This document shows, piece by piece, positions 27,539-36,012 of a stretch of 64,000 nucleotides of DNA. The stretch is from Saccharofermentans sp. (GTDB lineage Bacteria; Bacillota; Clostridia; Saccharofermentanales; Saccharofermentanaceae), in assembly GCA_024403855.1 (NCBI GenBank), contig JAKSRC010000004.1, positions 1 through 64,000 of the forward strand, in the 5' to 3' direction. The notes beneath the pieces were generated by a model. It saw nothing but the letters and a program-made list of their open reading frames with translations. It had not been told where the DNA came from and did no database searches. The number at the start of each line of letters is the position of its first letter. The stretch's first letter is position 1. Position numbers and translations under genes: made by a program.

Positions 27539-28282
27539 ATGCCAAGGATAGCATTCATAACCGAGTTCGACGGAACAGATTTTGCAGGATTCCAGTCTCA
27601 GGAAAATGCAAGGGCGGTTCAGGATGTTATCGAGAAGGCATTAGCAGATCTTTATAAAACGAATATCAGACTTACGGGATGTTCCCGCACTGATGCAGGT
27701 GTACATGCAAGATGTCACCTGAGTCATGCGGATGTCCCGTTTGTCATTCCTGAAGATAAATTTCCTTTGGCAATGAATGCCCTGTTGCCAGAAGATGTTG
27801 CAGTTAAGAAGTCTTTCTATGTAAGTGATGAATTTTCTGCAAGGTTTGATATCAAAGGCAAACGATATATCTACAGGGTTTATTCTTCTCCAACGAGAAG
27901 TCCTCTTTTAGAGCGAACAACATACTATTGTCCTGTCAGACCTGACATCTCGAAAATGCAGGAGGCGGCTCAGTATTTTGCAGGTGAACACGATTTTGCT
28001 GCATTCTGTGCTACAGGTGGAAGCCAGAAAACGACAGTGAGAAGACTTTTCGGAGTGAAGGTCGAAGCAAAGGGCGAAGATCCCTGTCTCATTGAGATTG
28101 AAGTTTCCGGAGAAGCTTTCCTGTACAATATGGTAAGAATAATTGCGGGCACACTTTTATATGTCGGTCAGGGCAAGATCGAACCTTCAAAAGTTAAGGA
28201 AATAATCGAAAAAGGCGACAGAAGCCTTGCCGGTAAAACCTTGCCTGCAAAGGGTCTTACACTTGAAGAAGTCTTCATCTGA
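27539..28282 (+). CDS. truA: tRNA pseudouridine synthase A
   Basis: Makes pseudouridine at positions 38-40 of tRNA anticodon stems. The catalytic Asp52 is in GCSRTDAGVHA; FDIKGKRYIYRVY and FLYNMVRIIAGTL are other family marks. The 247-residue form starting at 27539 is preferred; an in-frame TTG lies six bases earlier. There is little ribosome-site signal in the nine-base gap after the glucokinase gene, so initiation may depend on translation of that gene. truA often follows ecfT in Firmicutes; here the glucokinase gene is inserted between them. Confidence 0.94.
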   Translation: MPRIAFITEFDGTDFAGFQSQENARAVQDVIEKALADLYKTNIRLTGCSRTDAGVHARCHLSHADVPFVIPEDKFPLAMNALLPEDVAVKKSFYVSDEFSARFDIKGKRYIYRVYSSPTRSPLLERTTYYCPVRPDISKMQEAAQYFAGEHDFAAFCATGGSQKTTVRRLFGVKVEAKGEDPCLIEIEVSGEAFLYNMVRIIAGTLLYVGQGKIEPSKVKEIIEKGDRSLAGKTLPAKGLTLEEVFI

Positions 28283-28306
28283 ATAGGTTCCAAGTATGAT
28301 TATCAT

Positions 28307-28334
28307 TAATAAATAACTCCCGAGATGCTATAAT
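28307..28334 (+). promoter_or_regulatory. promoter of the NfeD-SPFH operon
   Basis: TTAATA (28307-28312) and TATAAT (28329-28334) with a 16-base spacer and an extended -10 (TGC). The first start codon is at 28390. Confidence 0.6.
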
Positions 28335-28389
28335 TATTATATGCGGGCCGGAATACTCGCATTAATATTAAATAGGGAGGATTAAGCAT

Positions 28390-28830
28390 ATGTTTAGTTG
28401 GTGGATTGCCTGGCTTATCATAGCGATCGTTATGCTGGTTATTGAGATAGCGACGACAGGTCTTACTACACTTTGGTTTGCAGTCGGTGCTTTAGTAGCA
28501 ATGGTATTGGATCTTTGCCATGCACCTCTTGTAGCACAGATCAGTGTTATGGCTGTTATATCAGCTGTTTGTTTTACCATAAGTATGATATGGATAAGAC
28601 CAAGGCTTGAAGAACTTCGCAAGAAGAATGCTCAGCGTACCAACGCAGACAGAGTCATCGGAAAGGAAGGCGTAGTTATTGTGCCGCTCAATTCCGTTGA
28701 AGGAAAAGGACAGGTCAAGGTTGCCGGACAGGTATGGAGTGCCAAGGCTGACATTGATCTGGAAGAAGGCAGTAAGATTACTGTCAAAGCAATTGAAGGC
28801 GTCAAGCTCGTAGTAGAGCGCGCTAATTAA
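28390..28830 (+). CDS. NfeD-like membrane protein
   Basis: Short-form NfeD: about three N-terminal membrane segments (residues 3-70) and a C-terminal OB-fold-like domain (about 90-146, including VIGKEGVVIVPLNSVEGKGQVKV). These proteins work with stomatin/flotillin-type partners in membrane microdomains. The next gene, 15 bases downstream, encodes exactly such an SPFH protein, which strengthens the call. AGGGAGG precedes the ATG. It lacks the protease domain found in long-form NfeD. Confidence 0.85.
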   Translation: MFSWWIAWLIIAIVMLVIEIATTGLTTLWFAVGALVAMVLDLCHAPLVAQISVMAVISAVCFTISMIWIRPRLEELRKKNAQRTNADRVIGKEGVVIVPLNSVEGKGQVKVAGQVWSAKADIDLEEGSKITVKAIEGVKLVVERAN

Positions 28831-28845
28831 AGGGGAGGAATTTTT

Positions 28846-29760
28846 ATGTTACCAATCGTAGCAGTATCAGCAGGACCGATTATCGGAGTTGCAATCGCAA
28901 TTATCGTTTTAATCGTAATCATTTTGCCGAACATCAAGATCGTTCCGCAGGCAACAACGTACATTATCGAGCGTTTAGGAACTTATAAGACAACCTGGGA
29001 GACAGGTTTCCATGTAAAGTTCCCTTTCATCGACAGAGTAGCAAAGAGAATCTCACTTAAGGAAAAGGTTGCTGACTTTGCACCTCAGGCAGTTATCACA
29101 AAGGATAACGTTACGATGCAGATCGACACAGTTCTTTTCTATCAGATCGTAGATCCTAAGCTTTACACATACGGAATTGAGCGTCCTATCGTAGCTATCG
29201 AAAATCTCTCAGCTACAACACTTCGTAACATCATCGGTGACTTGGAACTCGACCAGACACTTACTTCAAGAGATATCATCAACACAAGAATGAGAGAAAT
29301 CCTTGACGAAGCAACAGATCCTTGGGGAATCAAGGTTAACCGTGTTGAGCTTAAGAACATCATCCCGCCTAAGGAAATTCAGGCAGCGATGGAAAAGCAG
29401 ATGAAGGCTGAGCGTGAAAAGAGAGAAAAGATCCTTATCGCTGAAGGTGAAAAGGAATCCGCAATCAGAGTAGCTGAAGGTGAAAAGGAAGCTGCAATTC
29501 TCAGAGCTGAAGCAAAGAAGCAGGCTGCCATTAAGGAAGCTGAAGGTCAGGCTCAGGCTATTCTCGCAGTTCAGGAAGCAACAGCTAAGGGCCTCCAGAT
29601 GGTAAAGGACGTAGGTGCTGATAACGGACTTATCGCACTCAAGGGTCTTGAAGCATTGGAGAAGGTCGGACAGGGCGCATCTACAAAGATCATCATCCCT
29701 TCAGATCTCCAGGGCATTGCCGGACTTACAACAACAATTAAAGAAATTGCAAAATCATAA
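28846..29760 (+). CDS. SPFH (stomatin/prohibitin) family protein
   Basis: Membrane-anchored scaffold with one N-terminal hydrophobic segment (about 9-29), the SPFH domain (about 30-190, including ERLGTYKTTWETGFHVKFPF and VNRVELKNIIPP), and a long Ala/Glu/Lys coiled coil with repeated AEGEKE (about 190-250). It oligomerises in the membrane and is thought to organise microdomains or modulate proteases. The gene pairs with the upstream NfeD-like protein. The role in this organism is not known beyond family behaviour. Confidence 0.88.
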   Translation: MLPIVAVSAGPIIGVAIAIIVLIVIILPNIKIVPQATTYIIERLGTYKTTWETGFHVKFPFIDRVAKRISLKEKVADFAPQAVITKDNVTMQIDTVLFYQIVDPKLYTYGIERPIVAIENLSATTLRNIIGDLELDQTLTSRDIINTRMREILDEATDPWGIKVNRVELKNIIPPKEIQAAMEKQMKAEREKREKILIAEGEKESAIRVAEGEKEAAILRAEAKKQAAIKEAEGQAQAILAVQEATAKGLQMVKDVGADNGLIALKGLEALEKVGQGASTKIIIPSDLQGIAGLTTTIKEIAKS

Positions 29761-29777
29761 TTAAAGGAGACAAGAAA

Positions 29778-30263
29778 ATGTCAAACCCGATTATCACAAT
29801 CCAGATGAAGGACGGCGGCGTTATTAAGGCTGAGCTCTATCCTGAAATCGCACCTATCACAGTTCAGAACTTCGTAGATTTGGCTGCAAAGGGCTTCTAC
29901 AACGGATTAATCTTCCACAGAGTTATTTCCGGATTCATGATCCAGGGTGGTGATCCTGAGGGAACAGGTATGGGTGGCCCTGGCTACACAATTAAGGGCG
30001 AGTTCTCAGCAAATGGCGTAAAGAATGATTTGAAGCATACAAGAGGCGTTCTTTCTATGGCTCGTGCATTCAATCCTAATTCAGCTGGTTCTCAGTTCTT
30101 CATTATGCATGAGACATATCCCAGCCTTGACGGACAGTATGCCGCTTTCGGTAAGGTAATCGAGGGTATCGAAGTTGTAGACAAGATTGCTTCTGTAAAG
30201 ACTGACTACAATGACAGACCTCTTGAGACTCAGCAGATCGAGTTCATGACAGTTCAGCTCTGA
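29778..30263 (+). CDS. ppiB: peptidyl-prolyl cis-trans isomerase, cyclophilin type
   Basis: Catalyses proline isomerisation in the cytoplasm; there is no signal peptide. The 161 residues show the cyclophilin core: APITVQNFVDLAAKGFYNG, the catalytic arginine in FHRVISGFMIQGGDPEGTG, and SAGSQFFIM. Spacing of 17 bases from the SPFH gene with a GGAG site suggests co-transcription. Confidence 0.94.
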   Translation: MSNPIITIQMKDGGVIKAELYPEIAPITVQNFVDLAAKGFYNGLIFHRVISGFMIQGGDPEGTGMGGPGYTIKGEFSANGVKNDLKHTRGVLSMARAFNPNSAGSQFFIMHETYPSLDGQYAAFGKVIEGIEVVDKIASVKTDYNDRPLETQQIEFMTVQL

Positions 30264-30312
30264 TATTAACTTTTAACTACTGCGTAGACGGCGAGGATCG
30301 AAGAAAAGGATA

Positions 30313-31935
30313 ATGAAGGAAGTAAAGCAATTAGGGGAAGCTTCAAAGAAAAAGAAGACAGTCCATTCAAAAGACAGATCTTCTCGTGAAGCGAAAAGTA
30401 TAACTATAACTTACCCCTGGCTTTATGCTTCATTGGTCTTATTTCTCTCTATCCCGCTGTTTATGTTTTTTATGGGATATCTGAAGCTTGCAGTAGGAAT
30501 CCCGTTGACTTTGGTTTTCTTTGGAATCGTCTTATTTTGTGTTTCGGATTGCCTTAACGATCCCGACGGACACAAATTATTAGGTTCAGGAAGCGATTTG
30601 AAGATACCGGTATCTTATCTGATCGGATTTGCCGTTACGGCTCTTTTGCTGTCGTTCATATCTGGTGCTGGTGAATATATCTACACGCTTCAGGATCATG
30701 AATACAGACGTGCTATCTTAAGAGACCTTATAAATTACGACTGGCCTGTCATCTATAACTATTCCACGCAGACAAATCCTGATGTAATCGAGATTTTCGG
30801 AATGGCTTCAGGTGAGAGAGCTTTCTCGTATTATTTTATCTACTGGATGCCTGCAGCGCTTTTTGGCAAAGTCTTTGGATTCGCAGCGGGCAATTTCGTA
30901 TTATTCCTTTGGAATGCTTTAGGTATTTTCCTGTCTCTTCTTGCTATGAGTGCGGTTATCAGGAAGTTTACTTCATGGGTTCCGTTTATTTTTGTATTCT
31001 TCTCAGGACTCGATATCCTGCCGAATCTTGTCTATGAGTTTACTCATTATAAGGACTGGCGATGGTTTGAAGGTTTCGTTACTTCAATGTCCTATGTCAG
31101 CAATTTCAGAGAGCTTGCGAGCGTCTTTAACCAGATGATCCCGTGCTTCATCGTAGTAGCGATATTGCTTCTGTCGAAAAATACGCGTTCTATGGGATTT
31201 ACGGCAGGTATTCTTTTCGCATATTCGCCCTGGGCAGTATTTGGAATCCTTCCGATGGTTGCAGCTTTCCTTTTCGGCAAGGATCTCAGAGCATCTAAGA
31301 TCTCGAAAACCATCACAAACACATTAAGTCCTGTAAATATTGCTTCTGCTGTTTTACTGCTGACAGTGTTCGGAAGTTACTACATGTCCAATTCCAATGC
31401 AGTAAGTTATAAGGGTTTTGCCTGGGAATACTTCGATAGCCCGATTGCATTCATCGCTTCATATATCGTATTTATCCTGATTGAAGTGGCACCTTTTGCT
31501 GTAATTCTTTATAAGAGATACCGTAAAGATCCTGTGTTCTGGGCAGCAGTTGCTACTCTCCTCATTCTTCCTTTCTACAGAATATCTGAGATGAATGATT
31601 TCACGATGCGTGGATCAATGCCGGCTCTTTTCTTGTTCTGCATTTTATTAAGTGGTGTCGTAACAGATGTCATGGATCAGAAGAATACGCCGACAACTCG
31701 AAAAGGATGGCTTAAGTCAGCGGCAATCATGCTCACTGTGATACTTATGACATTCCCCACGCTTTTGAACCTGTTTGTAATTTTCGGTTCAGTGATTCAG
31801 GGTGATAAGGGCAATGAAGAAAATATCGGTTCATTCGGAAACATCAATCAGGCGCAATATGCCGAAGTCATAGAAGAACAGTTTTTCGCGAAGGACTATC
31901 AGGACAGTTTCTTCTACAGATATTTGGCAAAGTAA
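30313..31935 (+). CDS. hypothetical polytopic membrane protein
   Basis: A 540-residue protein with a basic cytoplasmic N-terminus (KKKKTVHSKDRSSREAKS) and about eleven to twelve hydrophobic segments. The first large loop after about residue 120 has an aromatic, acidic stretch (RAILRDLINYDWPVIYNY), resembling the extracytoplasmic loop of GT-C fold glycosyltransferases, but I could not assign a family. It converges on a polyprenyl-phosphate glycosyltransferase gene across a shared terminator, and a YfhO gene lies just beyond, so a role in glycan transfer is an inference from context. AAAGGA precedes the ATG. Confidence 0.65.
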   Translation: MKEVKQLGEASKKKKTVHSKDRSSREAKSITITYPWLYASLVLFLSIPLFMFFMGYLKLAVGIPLTLVFFGIVLFCVSDCLNDPDGHKLLGSGSDLKIPVSYLIGFAVTALLLSFISGAGEYIYTLQDHEYRRAILRDLINYDWPVIYNYSTQTNPDVIEIFGMASGERAFSYYFIYWMPAALFGKVFGFAAGNFVLFLWNALGIFLSLLAMSAVIRKFTSWVPFIFVFFSGLDILPNLVYEFTHYKDWRWFEGFVTSMSYVSNFRELASVFNQMIPCFIVVAILLLSKNTRSMGFTAGILFAYSPWAVFGILPMVAAFLFGKDLRASKISKTITNTLSPVNIASAVLLLTVFGSYYMSNSNAVSYKGFAWEYFDSPIAFIASYIVFILIEVAPFAVILYKRYRKDPVFWAAVATLLILPFYRISEMNDFTMRGSMPALFLFCILLSGVVTDVMDQKNTPTTRKGWLKSAAIMLTVILMTFPTLLNLFVIFGSVIQGDKGNEENIGSFGNINQAQYAEVIEEQFFAKDYQDSFFYRYLAK

Positions 31936-31960
31936 AAAGGGTGCTTTGAAAGCACCCTTT
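31936..31960. terminator. bidirectional terminator between convergent genes
   Basis: AAAGGGTGCTTT (31936-31947) pairs with AAAGCACCCTTT (31949-31960); the inner pairs form the loop. It ends both the gene stopping at 31935 and the reverse-strand gene stopping at 31971; an A-run on the left gives the T-tract for the reverse strand. Confidence 0.8.
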
Positions 31961-31970
31961 GTTATTTGTA

Positions 31971-32915
31971 TCAGTCTTTTGATTCTTCGGAAGTTATGTA
32001 TATCGGTCTGGCTTTGGCCTCGATGTAGATACGTCCTATGTATTCGCCAATCAATCCAAGTGCCATAAGTATCAGTCCGCCGATGAAGAGAATGAAGCAG
32101 AGGAGTGAAGGGTAACCCATGATGTTTGCATTTGTCCAGAACTGACCGATTATAGCTCTTATAAAGTAGTAGAGCATATAAGCAAATCCCGCAAACGCAA
32201 AGAAGAAACCCAAATATGTAGCAATACGAAGCGGTGCAGTAGTGAATGCAACGATACCGTCGATCGCATATTTGAAAAGCTTCCAGAAGCTCCACTTTGT
32301 CTCGCCGGCAACACGCTCGACATTCTCATGTTCAATCCATTTGGTTCTGAATCCTACCCATGCGAAAATGCCTTTTGAGAATCTCTGGCGTTCGTTGACG
32401 CTTAAGATGGCATCGACAACCTCTCTTCTCATGAGACGGAAATCTCTTGCGCCGTCAGCGATCTCAACATCACACATGCGGTTGATGAGTTTGTAGAAAC
32501 AACGCGCGAAAAAGCTTCTGATCTTGGGTTCACCTTTACGTGTAACACGTCTTGCGGCAACAATATCGCATTCGTCGGAATCCAGGGATTTGATCATTTC
32601 CGGAATAAGTGACGGAGGATCCTGCATATCTGCATCTAAGATGGCAATATAATCGCCTTTTGCTTTCTGCATTCCTGCATACATAGCAGCTTCTTTGCCG
32701 AAATTCCTTGAGAAGAAAACATACTTTACAGATTTATCGTTTGCAGCAAGCTCTTTGATAATCTGGGAAGTCTTATCACGACTTCCGTCATTTACAAAAA
32801 TGAATTCGTAGCTTCTGTCAGAATCGTCAGCTTTCCTGACATTACACAGTGCTTCATAGAGAATCGGAAGCGATCCTTCTTCGTTGTAACATGGAACGAT
32901 AAGACTTATCAGCAC
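31971..32915 (-). CDS. polyprenyl-phosphate glycosyltransferase, GT2 (CsbB/GtrB type)
   Basis: Loads a sugar from a nucleotide donor onto a lipid phosphate at the inner face of the membrane. Motifs of the DPM1-like group are VPCYNEEGSLP (8-18), NDGSRDKT (42-49), DADMQDPP (94-101) and RQRFSKGIFAWVGF. Two C-terminal membrane helices (about 228-252 and 262-290) match CsbB/GtrB. The start is GTG, seven bases after AAGGAG on the reverse strand. A YfhO gene starts divergently about 115 bases away. In Bacillus and Listeria, CsbB/GtcA/YfhO-type proteins decorate lipoteichoic acid, so this pair probably does a similar job; the sugar is unknown. Confidence 0.88.
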   Translation of the reverse strand: MLISLIVPCYNEEGSLPILYEALCNVRKADDSDRSYEFIFVNDGSRDKTSQIIKELAANDKSVKYVFFSRNFGKEAAMYAGMQKAKGDYIAILDADMQDPPSLIPEMIKSLDSDECDIVAARRVTRKGEPKIRSFFARCFYKLINRMCDVEIADGARDFRLMRREVVDAILSVNERQRFSKGIFAWVGFRTKWIEHENVERVAGETKWSFWKLFKYAIDGIVAFTTAPLRIATYLGFFFAFAGFAYMLYYFIRAIIGQFWTNANIMGYPSLLCFILFIGGLILMALGLIGEYIGRIYIEAKARPIYITSEESKD

Positions 32916-32950
32916 AATGCTTCTCCTTTGGACCTGATGGTCGACACGTG

Positions 32951-32979
32951 TTAAATTACTTGTTATTTTGTATTATAAT
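32951..32979 (+). promoter_or_regulatory. promoter of the first YfhO gene
   Basis: TTAAAT (32951-32956) and TATAAT (32974-32979) with a 17-base spacer. A palindrome ACACGTGT at 32944-32951 overlaps the -35 box and lies between the divergent genes, so it could be an operator. Confidence 0.5.
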
Positions 32980-33030
32980 CAAAAAATTAGATTGATGACA
33001 ATAAAAAGCCGAAGAAAGGGCATAATACTA

Positions 33031-35952
33031 ATGAAAGAGCTCTCAAGCCTGAATGGCAGTAGCACAAAAAAGACATCCGATAAGCCTTTGCTCAAGCCTG
33101 CTGCCAAGAATAGTGGCAAGACTGATTTACGCCCGTTATATGCATTCGGACTGACATTGATCCTCTATGTAGTCGTAATACTTCTGTGCAACAAGTATCC
33201 GTTAGGAGAATATTCTTTCCTGCAGAGTGACCTTAAGGCACAGTACGCTCCGTTTCTTGCTTTATTAAGAGGAAAGTTGGCAGAGGCCGGTTCTGCACCT
33301 AAGGGCCATATTCTGTCTTATCTTTCATATTCGTTTAAGCTCGGACTTGGAAAGAATTTCATCGGAACTTTTGGTTACTATCTTTCTAGCCCGTTCAATC
33401 TTATCTATCTCCTTTTCGATGAAGCTCAGATAGATATGGCAGTTCTTGCACTTGTAACATTGAAGCTGAGCCTTGCTTCGGGCTTCATGTGTCTTTTCCT
33501 TAATTCAAGAACTGACGATAAGAAGACAAAGTGGCCTGTTCTTCTTGGAACGATGTACGCCTTTTCGCTCTATTCACAGGCGTATATTTTCCAGATCATG
33601 TGGCTCGACGGCTTTATGCTCCTTCCTTTACTCCTTTTCTTTGTAGAGAAGTTCATAAAGAAGCAGAAGTATCTTGGCCTTGTTATCACTTTGCTGGTTT
33701 TGTTCGTTTCGAATTATTACATCGCATATATGGTAGGAATTGCCAGCTTCTTCTATCTTCTTATCAGATTGTTTGAAGAGAGCATCCCGATTAAGAAGAC
33801 TGTCGGCGTATGTGTCAGATTTGTCCTTGCAGCAGGATTTACGGCACTTATTACCGCTGTAATGATCCTCCCGGTTGGCCTTGATACGATTAAGAATGCT
33901 GATCAGACAGTTTCAGCACGTGGCGAGAATATCCTTTCATATTCACCTTTGACACTTATTCACATGATGGTTCTGGGTGAGCCCGGTTCTTTCTCGGATA
34001 TCATGACTTCAAATTATCCGTTCCTGTTTATCGCTTTGCCGGTAACATTATTGCTCCTGATTTATTTCATTAGCCCTGCATTTAAGGGAAGAGAGAGAAG
34101 AATCCATGCAATAGTTGTTTTGGGCGTTTTCTTATCAACGATGGTTTACCCGATCGATAAGGCTTGGCAGGTATTTGACGATCCGAACTGGTTCTGGCAC
34201 AGACAGGCTTTTGTTTTCCTGCCGGTTTTCCTTATTATTTCGATGAGAGTTCTTTTCAGACTTAAGGAAGTTGCCCGCAAAGACATCATCAAGGCTCTTC
34301 TTTTATTTGCTCTCTTCGTAGTTATCGATTATTCATTTGGTGATCTCAAAGGCCAGTCCAAAGCAGTCGTTTATAATGTTGTTCTTGCAGCAGCTTACGG
34401 ACTTCTCATGATGGGATACAGTGTAGAGCATTGGCATGAGCAGCTTCAGAATATGCCTAAGCTTTTGGCTCCGCTTATGTCGTTTTTCATAGTTTTCGAA
34501 TTGATATTTGTTGGTCCGATGTTGTCCAATGGCATCGAATCGATGACTCTTTTCGGAGGTTATGCAAAAGAATACAGTGATTCCATAAGAGCAGAGGAGC
34601 AGTTTGGCGAATACGCAAGAGAACGTGCTGCAAAGCTTGGAGCTTTCAGAGCTGAGGCGGAGAGAAATCCCGACTTTACTACAAAGTACTATGTTGCCGA
34701 AGGCGAAGCGTTCTATGGCAATTACAACGGCTTGTCGTTCTTTAATTCCAATTCGAATAAGAGCATGCAGAGATTTATTAAGCAGCTCGGAATGCCTGCA
34801 AACTATAATTACTTTGCTGTTGGACACAATTCCGCTTGCCCTTCATACGATGCATTCTTCTCGATTGCTTCAATATCTTCAAGAAGAAAGATTTCCTTCT
34901 ATGATCTTGAAGGTAAGGATTCATTTGGTTCAAGCCTTAAATTCTATGCAAACAATGATGTTCTCCCGTTAGCATTCGCTGCTGACAAGGGTGCTATGGA
35001 TTTTGATTTTTACAGGCTCGAAAAGGATACGGACGAGAAAAATTATTATTCTTTCCAGAATGACTGGTACCGTTCAATGTTCCCGGCAGCTTTCACTGAA
35101 GATTTCTTTGTTGTATTAGGTGAAGAGATTACAGGCGAAGCTAAGATCACAAATGGTGCATCTTTCAACTTCTCATCTTATACGACCAATGAAGAAGCAA
35201 TCCTCAAGCTGCATCCGGAACTTGATAAGACAAGTGACAGCAAGACTTCTAAGAGCGTTACAGATCCGATTGGTCTTGAATCAACTGTTAAGAATAAGCT
35301 CGATGAGAATCTTACGAACCTTTACAGGATGAATGAGAATATCCCGATTGCGATCGAATATGAGTTCAAGGCTCCTAATACAGATGAGATCTATCTTTCC
35401 ATCGTTTCAGGAAGAATCCTTGATTATTCAGAGATTTACGTAAATGGTATTCGAATCGCTGACTTTGGTTCGAACACTTATTACTCACAGCTGTTCAGAA
35501 TAGGAAGCTTTGAGGAAGGTGCAGATGTAAAGGTATCGATCCTCTGCAAAGCAGAAAAGTGGACTTACCTCAATATCAGATTTGCATCTTTCGATAGCGA
35601 AGCGTTCTCTTCACAATTCGCGAATATTGATAAGTCAAAGGTTAATCCGGAAGTAGTATCTGATGGTTATGCAAAGTTCAATGTTAAGAACTTGGGTGAG
35701 AACGATACTGTTATTACGACAATTCCTGCAGAAGACGGCTGGCAGCTTTATATCGATGGAAAGGAAGCTGAATCTAAGGTATATCAGAACGCATTCATTG
35801 CTTTTGATGTTCCTTCAGGAGAGCATACTGCAGAATTGGTTTTCACAGCTCCGGGTCTCAAACTGGGTGCTATGGTTTCCTGTGCAGGAATAGTATTACT
35901 TGCAGCTTTCGTATTAATTGATAAAAAGTTTGCAAAAAAGAAAGAAAATTGA
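33031..35952 (+). CDS. YfhO family membrane protein
   Basis: A 973-residue GT-C-like membrane protein: a basic N-terminus, about 13 or 14 hydrophobic segments up to about residue 500, a large extracytoplasmic beta-rich domain (about 510-930) and a final membrane helix. Family marks are FLQSDLKAQYAPF after TM1, and near the end WQLYIDGKEAESKVYQNAFI and VPSGEHTAELVFTAPGLKLG, the usual YfhO C-terminal pattern. The ATG at 33031 follows GAAAGGG; upstream in-frame codons overlap the promoter. The adjacent GT2 gene would supply its lipid-linked sugar. The acceptor may be teichoic acid or protein. Confidence 0.85.
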   Translation: MKELSSLNGSSTKKTSDKPLLKPAAKNSGKTDLRPLYAFGLTLILYVVVILLCNKYPLGEYSFLQSDLKAQYAPFLALLRGKLAEAGSAPKGHILSYLSYSFKLGLGKNFIGTFGYYLSSPFNLIYLLFDEAQIDMAVLALVTLKLSLASGFMCLFLNSRTDDKKTKWPVLLGTMYAFSLYSQAYIFQIMWLDGFMLLPLLLFFVEKFIKKQKYLGLVITLLVLFVSNYYIAYMVGIASFFYLLIRLFEESIPIKKTVGVCVRFVLAAGFTALITAVMILPVGLDTIKNADQTVSARGENILSYSPLTLIHMMVLGEPGSFSDIMTSNYPFLFIALPVTLLLLIYFISPAFKGRERRIHAIVVLGVFLSTMVYPIDKAWQVFDDPNWFWHRQAFVFLPVFLIISMRVLFRLKEVARKDIIKALLLFALFVVIDYSFGDLKGQSKAVVYNVVLAAAYGLLMMGYSVEHWHEQLQNMPKLLAPLMSFFIVFELIFVGPMLSNGIESMTLFGGYAKEYSDSIRAEEQFGEYARERAAKLGAFRAEAERNPDFTTKYYVAEGEAFYGNYNGLSFFNSNSNKSMQRFIKQLGMPANYNYFAVGHNSACPSYDAFFSIASISSRRKISFYDLEGKDSFGSSLKFYANNDVLPLAFAADKGAMDFDFYRLEKDTDEKNYYSFQNDWYRSMFPAAFTEDFFVVLGEEITGEAKITNGASFNFSSYTTNEEAILKLHPELDKTSDSKTSKSVTDPIGLESTVKNKLDENLTNLYRMNENIPIAIEYEFKAPNTDEIYLSIVSGRILDYSEIYVNGIRIADFGSNTYYSQLFRIGSFEEGADVKVSILCKAEKWTYLNIRFASFDSEAFSSQFANIDKSKVNPEVVSDGYAKFNVKNLGENDTVITTIPAEDGWQLYIDGKEAESKVYQNAFIAFDVPSGEHTAELVFTAPGLKLGAMVSCAGIVLLAAFVLIDKKFAKKKEN

Positions 35953-36012
35953 GAACAAAAGTTAGAACAAAACTAGTATCTTATTAATGATTAGTGCTTT
36001 GGAGGTAAAATT

